A DNA stretch of 36,607 bases from contig JAKASX010000031.1 in NCBI GenBank assembly GCA_021818865.1, positions 1 through 36,607 of the forward strand, read 5' to 3'. A program made the position numbers and the translations under genes. The notes under the pieces were generated by a model that was not told where the DNA came from, ran no database searches, and saw only the letters and a program-made list of their open reading frames with translations. The stretch's first letter is position 1. Every line of letters begins with the position of its first letter. The DNA comes from Acidobacteriota bacterium (GTDB lineage Bacteria; Acidobacteriota; Terriglobia; Acidiferrales; UBA7541). This document shows, piece by piece, positions 16,733 to 24,766 of this stretch.

Positions 16733-18175
16733 TCAGTCCGTCACGCGCACGCGATACGTCAGCTTCGCCTCGCCACCGGCCGGCACCGGCACGTCGAATC
16801 CCAGCGTGAACGCATTCAATTTCTTCGCCGGAAAATTCGATTCCAGCATTTGCCAGCTCCCATTCACCGGCTCGCGTACTTCCACCGTCACCGGCGTGTT
16901 CTTGTGATTGCGCAGCGTGATTTCAAACGCCGATTCGTAAACGTTCTGTGCGACGCGCCGGAAATCGGTCTGCTTCCGCGTCGCCACCACGTCGAATGCG
17001 CTGCCGATATTCAGCCGCACCCTTTCGTCTTTCGGCGTATGCGAAATCCTGTCTTCGCCCAGCAGAATCGGATTGCCCGCCGCATCCGGCTGGTAAACGC
17101 GAACCACCCCGGCGGGAAGCGGCTCGCCCAGCCCGGAAGCCTTGTCGTTGCGAAACGACAGTATCACCTGAACGCCTTGCGGCCTCGGCCGCTCGACCGG
17201 CATCGCCATCCGAAACATTCCCGGATTGCCCTCGAAAACGTACGTCTTGGTCACCGGCACGCTCGCCGCCGAGAGCAAACTGAACTGTTTCGTTTCGCGA
17301 TTCCGCAAGTCGATCCGGCGATTGAGCGTGTACAGGTGGTATTCGCCAATTGGCTGCTCGGCGAACTGTTGTACGACACCGCCTGCGATACCCGCCTGCG
17401 CTGCCATCACCGGATACGGCCTCGGCCCCGTCGTCGCGCGATGCACCTGCCCGGCCACGAGCAACAGCGCCGCGTCCTCGAAATTCGCCCCGCTGTTATT
17501 CGTCAGCGTCACCCATCCTTCCAGGCTCCCTCGCGTTCCCTCGCGAGTCAGATCCAGCACGTAATCCGCCGTCCAGTTCATCTGATCGGCCAGATAGGAA
17601 ACGGAAAGCTTCCGCTGCCCCGGTCGCTCGTTCCGCAGCGTCCAGACGAGCGTTGGCCGGCTGTACAGTCCTCCGGGAAGTTCCGGAAATCGGTAGCCGT
17701 CGGGTTTGATCCCGGTCACGATCTGATTGCCGATTTTCCAAACCGGCCCTTGCGTCGAGAGCAGAATCGCGCTTACGTCCTTGTCCTGCGTCGTCCCGTT
17801 CGCCTGTTCGCGAAAAATCAGCGTCATCGGCTTGCCCACGTATTTTTCGAGCAGCCGGTCCGGGCTCAGCAGGTCGTACTCATACGATTGGTCGAGCACT
17901 TCAAGGCCCGGCGCGGGCGCGATGTGCACCGTCGATGCCTCGATCGAGCTGGGCACATCCCGGAAATCCAGCCGCACGGTTCCCGCGGGCAACGTGACGT
18001 CGCGCGTGTCGCGGACGAGCGCGAAATTCGAGTTGTACAGCGTGATGGCCAGCGAAGTGCGGTTTCTCGAAGTGCTCGACGCCGTTCGCGGCTGTTGCGC
18101 CGCGGCCCACGGCGCGGCCAGCAAAAGCCAGCAGGCGACTCCGGCCCATAGCTTCCAGCTGTTTCCGGTGCGCAT
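16733..18175 (-). CDS. Exported DUF4139-type protein
   Basis: 480 residues with a clear signal peptide (WKLWAGVACWLLLAAPWAAAQQ). The body is predicted all-beta. It contains features of DUF4139-type proteins: a start with LYNSNFALVRDTRDVTLP, a central NWTADYVLDL segment and a C-terminal half with LRNHKNTPVTVEVREP. The family is common in Acidobacteria and related bacteria, and its molecular function is not known. The ATG at 18175 is preferred over an upstream frame extension because GGAGGGAAGG lies about 6 bases upstream and a signal peptide starts there. The VWFA gene follows on the same strand after 234 bases containing the G11 tract. Confidence 0.82.
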   Translation of the reverse strand: MRTGNSWKLWAGVACWLLLAAPWAAAQQPRTASSTSRNRTSLAITLYNSNFALVRDTRDVTLPAGTVRLDFRDVPSSIEASTVHIAPAPGLEVLDQSYEYDLLSPDRLLEKYVGKPMTLIFREQANGTTQDKDVSAILLSTQGPVWKIGNQIVTGIKPDGYRFPELPGGLYSRPTLVWTLRNERPGQRKLSVSYLADQMNWTADYVLDLTREGTRGSLEGWVTLTNNSGANFEDAALLLVAGQVHRATTGPRPYPVMAAQAGIAGGVVQQFAEQPIGEYHLYTLNRRIDLRNRETKQFSLLSAASVPVTKTYVFEGNPGMFRMAMPVERPRPQGVQVILSFRNDKASGLGEPLPAGVVRVYQPDAAGNPILLGEDRISHTPKDERVRLNIGSAFDVVATRKQTDFRRVAQNVYESAFEITLRNHKNTPVTVEVREPVNGSWQMLESNFPAKKLNAFTLGFDVPVPAGGEAKLTYRVRVTD

Positions 18176-18249
18176 CGTTCCTTCCCTCCTGTCCGCGGCC
18201 GGCCCAGCTCCCAGCCACGCCTCCGGCCTCCTTTTCACCCTAACCCATC

Positions 18250-18278
18250 TAGACATGGCCGCGGCAAGGAAATATGAT
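18250..18278 (+). promoter_or_regulatory. Sigma-70-type promoter of the molybdenum hydroxylase operon
   Basis: TAGACA (18250-18255) and TATGAT (18273-18278) each match the consensus at five of six positions and are spaced by 17 bases. The implied leader to the ATG at 18386 is about 100 bases. Confidence 0.6.
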
Positions 18279-18385
18279 GGTGGCTCACTTCAAAGAGCGA
18301 GGGACTCTGTTGCGGCCACTTTTCTCCTCGATCCTTCAATCCGCTGTTTGCCCGCTGGAGTTCAGATTTCACCGGAGGTATCCGC

Positions 18386-19072
18386 ATGGCCGATCGCGAT
18401 GAGCGAAATCATTCCAACGACTCCCAACGCGAGCCGGACGCGAAAGCCGAAGCCGGCGAAAAGACCGCCAAAGGTTTCTCGCGGCGCCAGTTCATCAAGG
18501 GCAGCGGCCTCGCGGTCGGCGCTGGCGTCCTCGCAAACGAAGGTCTGCTGAAAGCCGCCGGAATCGAAAGCACGCCGGTGGTGAGCGGTCCAGGCGCCGT
18601 TCCGGTGCAGCTGAAAATCAACGGCCGTTTGCATTCCTTGCGCCTCGAACCCCGCGTCACCCTCCTCGACGCCCTGCGCAACCACCTCGATCTCACCGGA
18701 GCCAAAAAGGTCTGCGACCGCGCCACCTGCGGCGCCTGCACCGTCATCATGGACGGCCGGCCAGTCTATGCCTGCACCGTCCTGGCGATCGAAGCGCAAG
18801 GCCACGCGATCGAAACGATCGAAGGTATCGCCCCGGCGCACAAACTCCATCCGGTTTCCCAGTCCTTTGTCGATAACGACGCCCAGCAATGCGGATTCTG
18901 CACCTCGGGTTTCGTCATGGCCGTCAAATCCTACCTCGACCATCATCCCAACCCCACGTATGACGAAGCGAAAGCTTCGCTCAACGGCAACCTCTGCCGC
19001 TGCGGCACTTACATGGGCATTCGCAAAGCCGTCCTTGAAGCGGCGACAAAAGAGAAGGGAGGGCGGCTCTGA
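18386..19072 (+). CDS. Molybdenum hydroxylase 2Fe-2S subunit with Tat signal (PaoA/YagT-like)
   Basis: 228 residues. The N-terminus carries a twin-arginine signal (SRRQFIKGSG followed by LAVGAG), so the folded complex is exported to the periplasm. The plant-ferredoxin-like domain binds one cluster through C110, C115, C118 and C130 (CDRATCGAC...C). The all-helical domain binds the second through C169/C172 (CGFC) and C204/C206 (CRCG). It transfers electrons from the Moco subunit to FAD in xanthine-oxidase family enzymes. The Tat signal resembles E. coli PaoA (YagT) of periplasmic aldehyde oxidoreductase. A GGAGG ribosome-binding site lies 8 bases upstream. The stop overlaps the next gene by one base (TGATG). 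Confidence 0.93.
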   Translation: MADRDERNHSNDSQREPDAKAEAGEKTAKGFSRRQFIKGSGLAVGAGVLANEGLLKAAGIESTPVVSGPGAVPVQLKINGRLHSLRLEPRVTLLDALRNHLDLTGAKKVCDRATCGACTVIMDGRPVYACTVLAIEAQGHAIETIEGIAPAHKLHPVSQSFVDNDAQQCGFCTSGFVMAVKSYLDHHPNPTYDEAKASLNGNLCRCGTYMGIRKAVLEAATKEKGGRL

Positions 19073-21213
19073 TGGCCAATATCGCGTGGCCTCCAGCATC
19101 GAAACGCGGTCTCATCGGCAAATCCATTTCCCGCATTGATGGCCCGGAAAAAGCGTCCGGTCGTGCGAAATACACCTACGACCAGAATCCGGTGAATCTG
19201 CTCTACGCCAAAATGCTCACCTCGCCTTACGCCCACGCCAAAATCACCGCGCTCGATACGAGCGAAGCCGAGCGCATGCCCGGCGTCCGCGCCGTCTACG
19301 TCTTCAACGGCGTCGGCAAGGAAGTGAATTGGGAAGGGCACGAAATCCTCGCCGTCGCCGCCGATTCCGAAGAGTTGGCGGAAGACGCCGTTCGCCGCGT
19401 CCGCGTCGAGTTCCAGCAGTTGCCCTATCTCGTCGACGACGCCGATCTCGCCCTGGCCACCAAAGACGGCCGCACCCGCCAATTGGGCGCGGAAACCAGC
19501 GGCGATCCCGCTGCCGGCTTCCAGCAGGCCGAGGTCACCAGCGAAGGAAACTACGCTATCCCCGTCATCACCCACTGCTGCCTGGAATCGCACGGTTCGG
19601 TGGCGCAATGGGCGGGCGACAAACTCAACGTCTGGATTTCCACGCAAAACGTCAGCGGAGCCGCCGGCGAATATGCCCAATCGCCTGACTTGAACGTCCC
19701 CGCCAGCAACGTCAACGTGGATTGCCAGGTGATGGGCGGGGGGTTCGGCTCCAAATTCGGCATCGACACCTGGGGCCTCGCCGCTGCAGCGCTCGCCAAA
19801 AAATCAGGTCGGCCGGTGAAACTCATGCTCGATCGCAAACCCGAGCTGCTCATGGCCGGCTCCCGTCCCTCCCTCCGCGGCAAAATCCGCGTCGGAGCCA
19901 AGCGCGACGGCACGATCGTCGCCTGGGATTCCGATTCCTGGGGAACGGGTGGCATGGGTGTCGTCGGGATTCACGGCCTGCTCCCGTATATTTTCCGGGA
20001 CATCCCGAATCGCGGTTCGCGCTACACAGCCGTCCGCACCAACACCGGACCGGCTCGCGCCTGGCGCGCGCCCAATCATCCCCAGGCCTGCTTCCTCACC
20101 ATGGCCGCGCTCGACGATATGGCGGCGAAACTCGGCATGGATCCGCTCGATTTCTTCCTGAAAAATCTCTCGCTCGCTGGCGAACGCGCCGCCCTCTATC
20201 AGGAGGAACTCCAGAAAGCCGCCGAATTGATGGAGTGGAAAGCGAAGTGGCATCCGCGCGGCGATAAAACGCCCGGCCCCATCAAGCGCGGCGTCGGCCT
20301 TTCCATCCACACCTGGGGCGGGCTCGGCCACGACGGTTATTGCCGCACCACCATCCATCCCGATGGCTCCGTCGAAGTCGCCACCGGCACCCAGGATCTC
20401 GGCACGGGAACCCGCACGGTAATCAACATCGTCGCGGCGGAAACGCTCGGCTTGCCGCTCGATGGCATTCGCGTCGAAATCGGCGACAACAAATATCCTC
20501 CCGACGGCGCCTCCGGCGGCTCGACCACCGTCGGCGGCGTCAGTTCGTCCACTCGCGTTTCCGCTACCAACGCGCTCAATCAGCTTCTGGCCAAAGTCGC
20601 GCCCGCGCTCGGGACCACCCCCGACAAGCTCGAAGCGGTTGCCGAAAAAATCCAAGTGATTGGCGACCCGGCCAAGGCGATTTCCTGGAAACAGGCTTGC
20701 GCCCGCCTCGGCACCACACCTATCGTCGCCATGGGCCAGCGCAATATGTCGCTGATTTCAAGCGGCGTCGGCGGCGCGCAAATGGCCGAGGTCAGCGTCG
20801 ACGTCGAAACCGGCGTCGTCCACATGGAAAAAATGGTCGCCGTGCAGGATTGCGGCCTCATCATCGACATAAAAACGGCCACGAGCCAGGTCTACGGCGC
20901 CTGCATCATGGGCACCTGCTATGCGCTCCATGAGGAAAAAATCATGGACCAGCAGACCGGTACGTGCCTCAATCCCAATATGGAGTTCTACAAACTTTCC
21001 GGCCTCGACGACGTCGGCGACATCGTGGTTCACATGATGACCGATCCCGCGATCGAAAGCCGCGGCGTGATCGGCCTCGGCGAGCCGCCCGTAATTTCTC
21101 CCGGCGCGGCCATCGCCAACGCCGTCGCCAACGCGATCGGCGTCCGCGTCCCCGAGTTGCCGATGACGCCCGAGCGCGTGCTCGATGCGCTCGGAAAAGG
21201 AGAGATGGCCTGA
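19072..21213 (+). CDS. Molybdopterin-binding catalytic subunit of xanthine dehydrogenase-family enzyme
   Basis: 713 residues. The N-terminal a/b hammerhead domain (ISRIDGPEKASGRAKYTYD...) leads to Moco-binding motifs including the GGGFGSKFG loop (about 223-231), GPARAWRAPNHPQ and GTQDLGTGTRT. The C-terminal RGVIGLGEPPV segment contains the conserved Glu that acts as catalytic base. No Tat or Sec signal is present, so it is probably exported by association with the Tat-bearing small subunit, as in PaoABC. The substrate may be an aldehyde or a heteroaromatic compound and cannot be decided from the sequence. The gene overlaps its neighbours by one base at both ends. Confidence 0.93.
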   Translation: MANIAWPPASKRGLIGKSISRIDGPEKASGRAKYTYDQNPVNLLYAKMLTSPYAHAKITALDTSEAERMPGVRAVYVFNGVGKEVNWEGHEILAVAADSEELAEDAVRRVRVEFQQLPYLVDDADLALATKDGRTRQLGAETSGDPAAGFQQAEVTSEGNYAIPVITHCCLESHGSVAQWAGDKLNVWISTQNVSGAAGEYAQSPDLNVPASNVNVDCQVMGGGFGSKFGIDTWGLAAAALAKKSGRPVKLMLDRKPELLMAGSRPSLRGKIRVGAKRDGTIVAWDSDSWGTGGMGVVGIHGLLPYIFRDIPNRGSRYTAVRTNTGPARAWRAPNHPQACFLTMAALDDMAAKLGMDPLDFFLKNLSLAGERAALYQEELQKAAELMEWKAKWHPRGDKTPGPIKRGVGLSIHTWGGLGHDGYCRTTIHPDGSVEVATGTQDLGTGTRTVINIVAAETLGLPLDGIRVEIGDNKYPPDGASGGSTTVGGVSSSTRVSATNALNQLLAKVAPALGTTPDKLEAVAEKIQVIGDPAKAISWKQACARLGTTPIVAMGQRNMSLISSGVGGAQMAEVSVDVETGVVHMEKMVAVQDCGLIIDIKTATSQVYGACIMGTCYALHEEKIMDQQTGTCLNPNMEFYKLSGLDDVGDIVVHMMTDPAIESRGVIGLGEPPVISPGAAIANAVANAIGVRVPELPMTPERVLDALGKGEMA

Positions 21214-22193
21214 TGCGCGACTTCGAATATGGCAACCCCTCCTCGCTCAAGCAGGCCATCGCCCTGCTCGGCGCGAATTTCGACCAGGCCCAGGTCCTCG
21301 CCGGTGGCACCGATCTCATCAGTTTGATGAAAGACTACATCGTTACGCCGCGCCGCGTGGTCAACATCAAGGGCATCGCCGATCTGCGCGGCGTCCACGA
21401 AAGCGCCGCCGGTTTGCGCATCGGCTCGGCCACCGTTCTCGAGGACCTCTTCGAGCGCCCCGCGCCGCTTCACCCGTTTCCGTCTCTGCGGACGGCGATC
21501 GCAGGCGTTTCGAGCGCCCAGATGCGCAGCATGGGCACCGTCGGCGGCGATCTGCTTCAGCGTCCGCGCTGCTGGTATTTCCGCAACGGTTTCGGCCTTC
21601 TCGCGCGCGATTCCCAGGGCCGTTCGCTCGTCCCGAATGGCGATAATCGCTACCACGCCATTTTCGATAACGCCGGTCCCGCCTATTTCGTCTCTCCGTC
21701 TAGCCTTGCGCCTCCGCTCATCACGCTTGGCGCAACGGCGCGCGTCACGGGCCCGAAAGGTTCGCGCGAAATCCCGGTCGCCGAGCTCTTCCGCACGCCG
21801 CGCGATGCGAGCGAACGCGAGCACACGCTCGGCCCCAAGGACATTCTCACCGAAATCCTGATTCCCGCGCGTTCGCGCACCCTTCGCAATGCCACCTACG
21901 AAGTCCGCGAGCGCCATGTGATGGATTGGCCGCTCGTCACCGCTTCCGTCGCGCTGCGCATGGAAGGCAAGCGCGTCCGCCAGGCCACCGTCGTCCTCGG
22001 CCAGGTCGCGCCTACGCCGTGGCGTTCCCAGGCCGCCGAACGCGCGCTCGCCGGCAAGGAACTCGACGAAGCCGCTGCTGCGCATGCCGGCGATGCCGCC
22101 GCCCAGGGCGCCCATCCGCTTAGCCGCAACGGTTATAAAGTTCAATTGGTGCGCGTCGCCGTCAAGCGCGCATTGCTCCAGGCGATCGCCTGA
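21213..22193 (+). CDS. FAD-binding subunit of molybdenum hydroxylase (PaoB/YagS-like)
   Basis: 326 residues from the ATG that overlaps the preceding stop (TGATG at 21211-21215). The FAD pyrophosphate loop is VLAGGTDLISLMKD near residues 28-41, and the second motif is MGTVGGDLLQRPRCWYFR. The Cys-containing RCWYFR segment is similar to YagS, where Cys residues bind an extra cluster; only one Cys is kept here. The C-terminal CO dehydrogenase flavoprotein domain follows (RHVMDWPLVTASVAL). It passes electrons from the Fe-S subunit to an acceptor. The gene order Fe-S, Moco, FAD differs from the E. coli pao order (Fe-S, FAD, Moco). Confidence 0.92.
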   Translation: MRDFEYGNPSSLKQAIALLGANFDQAQVLAGGTDLISLMKDYIVTPRRVVNIKGIADLRGVHESAAGLRIGSATVLEDLFERPAPLHPFPSLRTAIAGVSSAQMRSMGTVGGDLLQRPRCWYFRNGFGLLARDSQGRSLVPNGDNRYHAIFDNAGPAYFVSPSSLAPPLITLGATARVTGPKGSREIPVAELFRTPRDASEREHTLGPKDILTEILIPARSRTLRNATYEVRERHVMDWPLVTASVALRMEGKRVRQATVVLGQVAPTPWRSQAAERALAGKELDEAAAAHAGDAAAQGAHPLSRNGYKVQLVRVAVKRALLQAIA

Positions 22194-22206
22194 AAAGGGG
22201 GCCGAA

Positions 22207-22422
22207 ATGAAAAGCCTGCAAATTCAGATTGAAAAGGGCAGCCTCTGCCGGTCGATTCGCACCAAAACGATGTTCTATCAGAGCGACGATCCCTCGATTG
22301 CCGATCACGAGGAGCGCGGCCCCTTCTGGTGCGGCCGCACGCAAGGTCTCTACGGCCCCGACGGCGAAATCGCCGAACCCGAAAAGTGCAAGCCCGGTCG
22401 CCCCTGCTGCGAAACCGGCTGA
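22207..22422 (+). CDS. 71-residue Cys-rich protein at the end of the molybdenum hydroxylase operon
   Basis: I do not recognise this family. The ATG at 22207 follows the FAD-subunit stop by 13 bases and has an AAGGGGG ribosome-binding site 5 bases upstream, so it is very likely co-translated with the operon. It has five Cys (C14, C42, C61, C67, C68), a WCGRTQG motif and a C-terminal CKPGRPCC, and no signal or TM segment. The spacing suggests metal or Fe-S binding. A role in cofactor insertion or electron transfer for the upstream enzyme is possible but is inference. Confidence 0.75.
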   Translation: MKSLQIQIEKGSLCRSIRTKTMFYQSDDPSIADHEERGPFWCGRTQGLYGPDGEIAEPEKCKPGRPCCETG

Positions 22423-22570
22423 CGCCCGCGTAACAATTCAAAAGGTTGTCATTCTGAGGAGCGCGCCGCGATCGTCGCGGCTTGAATCCGTTTACCGCGC
22501 GACGAAGAATCTGCTGTGCCCCGCCTTGGCGTTCGTGCGGGCCGACGCCCGCCTCGCCCCATTCCCCTCC

Positions 22571-22599
22571 TGTAGCACAGCCATTCTTGGCTGTGCAGG
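22571..22599. repeat. TGTAG-prefixed palindrome (GCACAGCCA/TGGCTGTGC)
   Basis: GCACAGCCA at 22575-22583 pairs perfectly with TGGCTGTGC at 22588-22596 around TTCT, with an outer CCT/AGG pair. It has the same TGTAG prefix as the palindrome at 4230. Confidence 0.65.
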
Positions 22600-22687
22600 T
22601 GTGCGTTGACTCAAGCCTCGCCGGTCGCCGACGGCTTGGCGGTGGAGAACCTTCCCGCCATAGCGCCGGCCTCTACGCCTTCCGCAT

Positions 22688-22743
22688 CCCGACGCCTTCC
22701 ATCGGGACCACGTTTTTCGCAGTCCGATGCCTCTCATCGGACC
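22688..22743. repeat. Two tandem related hairpins
   Basis: TCCCGA/TCGGGA (22688-22708) and GTCCGATG/CATCGGAC (22723-22743) share a CCGAYGCCT...CATCGG core and lie 14 bases apart. Confidence 0.55.
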
Positions 22744-22802
22744 TACCGGCCGCTCTCTCACGCGTTAACGCCGCAGCTCACCCTCCCCGTCGCGCCCTAT
22801 AG

Positions 22803-24209
22803 CTACCGCGTCGCAGCCAGCACGTAGCGAGGCGCTTTCGAAATCGGAACGGCTTTCGCCGAGGCAATCCCCGGCGGCCTGAAGTTGCACCGCTCCCAGC
22901 CATGCGAAGGCGTCCACACGTCAACCGGCTCGGGATGGAGTCGTTCCGGCGAATCGGCGAGAGAAAGATGAATCTTTCCTTCCTTTTCCAACTGTCTGTA
23001 CAGCATGTCGTACCACGAGTCGTAGCGCAGAGAAATCGGCCAAATCGAAGGGGCCGTACGAAACTTATAAATGGTACTGGCCGCAGCCCTCCCCTCAGCC
23101 TCGATCTTCATGACCTCGGCCCGGTCGCCAGCGGCGACTATCGTTCCCACAGGATCTTCGTAAATTCCCTCCACCCGGTTCACCTCTGTCCGGGGGAAAA
23201 CAAAGTACTCGTCGGGGACACCGGGAGGGCAACTGACGCAGTAATGGCGCGTCCCCGAGGTCTGCGGGGATGCCGCGAATGGCTTGTTTTCGTTGATCAC
23301 CGCCAATATTCCGGCCGAGTACTCATTGTTGAATCCGCCGGCCAGGAGATAAGTCGCGCCCTTAGCCGTCACTTCATTCAAAGCGTACAAGACTCCTGTG
23401 TTCACAAACCGAAGCTTCGCACGGCCCGTCGCCGGATCTATCTCGAAGACCAGGGCGTTCCCCCACCGGTAGTGCCCCTCCGCCACCCAAAGTTCCGGCC
23501 TGCCGTTGTCGTAAGAAAGGAACAGTGTGGTGACATCCCAGGGTCCATGAAGCTCGTTGGTTCCAAATTTCAGCTTTTCGTGCGCGACGTAGGACCAGAG
23601 GAGCCTTCCACGGTTGGAAAAGCAATCCACTGGCGTCTCAACGATGCTGTTCGGATCCGGTTCCATGCGGAAAGGCGCCACCAAAATCACCACCGTTTTG
23701 TCAGAGCGCGGCAGCCGCACGATCCGCACGAAGCGGTCTACAGTTCGGTTCAGGTCAAAGCCGTTGGCGACAATCGGGTGCGCAAATTTGTATTTCCAAA
23801 GCTGCCGGCTCCCATTCCACGCCACCACCGCGTTATACGTGAACGTGACGCGCGTCACATGGGGCGCAGGCGCTTTCCCGAGCCGATGCGAGAAAAGGAG
23901 GACGGCCGACAGAGCAAAGGCGGAAGCTCCCAGCCCCGCCCCGGCAATCCACTTCCAGCGCCTTAATCCCTTCGGGGATTGTTTGGCCTCGCCCTCGGTA
24001 TCATTGTCAGTCTGCTTGGAGAGCCAGCGGGAAATTTCGGCACGCGACGCAAACACTCTGCCGTGTTTGCCGCCCGGACCTCGATGCACGGGCATACCTC
24101 GACCGGCCCAGCGCATCGCCGTTCTCTCATCGCGGCCTATGAAAGCCGCGATTTCCTTCCAGGATTCCAGTCGGTCAGATTCGTCGTCCAGCCGCGCGTT
24201 CGAAGACAC
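22803..24209 (-). CDS. Membrane-anchored HTH protein with beta-propeller-like periplasmic domain
   Basis: 468 residues. The N-terminus is an excisionase/MerR-like winged HTH (SWKEIAAFIGRDERTAMRWA, then a wing with FASRAEISRWL; about 15-65). A single TM helix lies at about 84-108, and a 350-residue beta-rich region that resembles a propeller follows. HTH domains of this SWKEIA type fused to TM and propeller domains are common in Acidobacteria and are thought to be one-component transmembrane regulators. It is divergent from the exosortase cluster, 303 bases away, so it is a candidate regulator of that cluster (inference). The GTG start at 24209 lacks a clear ribosome-binding site and is uncertain. 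Confidence 0.8.
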   Translation of the reverse strand: MSSNARLDDESDRLESWKEIAAFIGRDERTAMRWAGRGMPVHRGPGGKHGRVFASRAEISRWLSKQTDNDTEGEAKQSPKGLRRWKWIAGAGLGASAFALSAVLLFSHRLGKAPAPHVTRVTFTYNAVVAWNGSRQLWKYKFAHPIVANGFDLNRTVDRFVRIVRLPRSDKTVVILVAPFRMEPDPNSIVETPVDCFSNRGRLLWSYVAHEKLKFGTNELHGPWDVTTLFLSYDNGRPELWVAEGHYRWGNALVFEIDPATGRAKLRFVNTGVLYALNEVTAKGATYLLAGGFNNEYSAGILAVINENKPFAASPQTSGTRHYCVSCPPGVPDEYFVFPRTEVNRVEGIYEDPVGTIVAAGDRAEVMKIEAEGRAAASTIYKFRTAPSIWPISLRYDSWYDMLYRQLEKEGKIHLSLADSPERLHPEPVDVWTPSHGWERCNFRPPGIASAKAVPISKAPRYVLAATR

Positions 24210-24512
24210 GTACCATTACCGCCATCAGTGCATGTATGAGCAATTTCCCGGGCCCATGTCCACTTTCGTCACCTTTTGTCGGTTTATGTCCGTTGCGGGA
24301 CTCTATAGCAATTGGCGTATAAGCGCAAGAGTGTTTCGAGAAGAAACACGCGGTGCTGTCGGACGAGCACTTTTCCGCCATCTTCGGCCGATTAGGGGAA
24401 ACGGACCAAGCCCAGTCGCCGTCCCTTGGCCGAGAATTGATGCTGGTAGGAAAAGGGGGCCTCGGTTGCTGTGCGAGGGGCCGACTTACTTTCAAACAAG
24501 GAGATGCTAGTC
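24210..24512. promoter_or_regulatory. Divergent intergenic region with an inverted repeat
   Basis: This 303-base gap must contain the promoters for the regulator (-) and the exosortase cluster (+). GTGTTTC (24331-24337) and GAAACAC (24343-24349) form a perfect 7-bp inverted repeat that could be an operator. No convincing -35/-10 pair was found. The 3' end supplies AAGGAG (24498-24503) for the small gene at 24513. Confidence 0.4.
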
Positions 24513-24737
24513 ATGTTAAAGAGAAACCTGCGCGTTCGCCCGGGGTGCGTAATGTCGAACCGGCCGGTAATCGCCGCCGGCCAGGTTTTTATGCTTCTCT
24601 TGGCCTGTTGTGTGGCCGGCTATGCCCAAAGCGGGTGTGCGCAGGCCTCACCTGAGAATCCGTCGGTTGTTCTCGCCTTGCTTGGCGGCGGAATTGCCGC
24701 CTTGTCATTGATACGGGCGCGCCACAAATCGAAATAA
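24513..24737 (+). CDS. 74-residue protein with PExP-CTERM-like sorting tail
   Basis: An N-terminal signal sequence (basic residues 3-17, hydrophobic about 19-38, AGYAQ) is followed after only a few residues by a tripartite C-terminal tail: PENP at 47-50, a hydrophobic helix (VVLALLGGGIAALSLI, 52-67) and a basic end (RARHK). This is the architecture of PEP-CTERM-type exosortase substrates. An exosortase gene begins 29 bases later. After both cleavages only about QSGCAQAS would remain, with one Cys (C42). The ATG at 24513 is preferred because AAGGAG is 9 bases upstream; ATG 24504 has none in range. This is a likely dedicated substrate, but another small membrane peptide is possible. Confidence 0.7.
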   Translation: MLKRNLRVRPGCVMSNRPVIAAGQVFMLLLACCVAGYAQSGCAQASPENPSVVLALLGGGIAALSLIRARHKSK

Positions 24738-24766
24738 CGAACCACCCAGCCGGACTGCCAAGAGTC

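Larger units (their letters stand above)
22423..22802. repeat. Intergenic mosaic of dispersed repeats
   Basis: No gene is supported. The region contains a TTGTCATTCTGAGGAGCG unit at about 22445 with a CGACGAAGAATCTGCTGTG end at about 22501, a TGTAGCACAGCC palindrome, and two related hairpins near 22688-22743 (listed separately). It separates the + strand operon from the convergent end of the membrane regulator gene. Confidence 0.65.

Noticed and set aside
15266-18151. 961-codon open frame on the + strand
   Set aside because: It runs antisense through two unrelated genes (VWFA and DUF4139) and the gap between them, and shows no domain. It is a composition artefact.
22423-22802. CRISPR-like array from the series of hairpins
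   Set aside because: The repeats are not of constant sequence or spacing, and no cas genes are present.
24175-24495. Small minus-strand open frame in the divergent region
   Set aside because: It overlaps the promoter region and the regulator start, has no domain and no ribosome-binding site.
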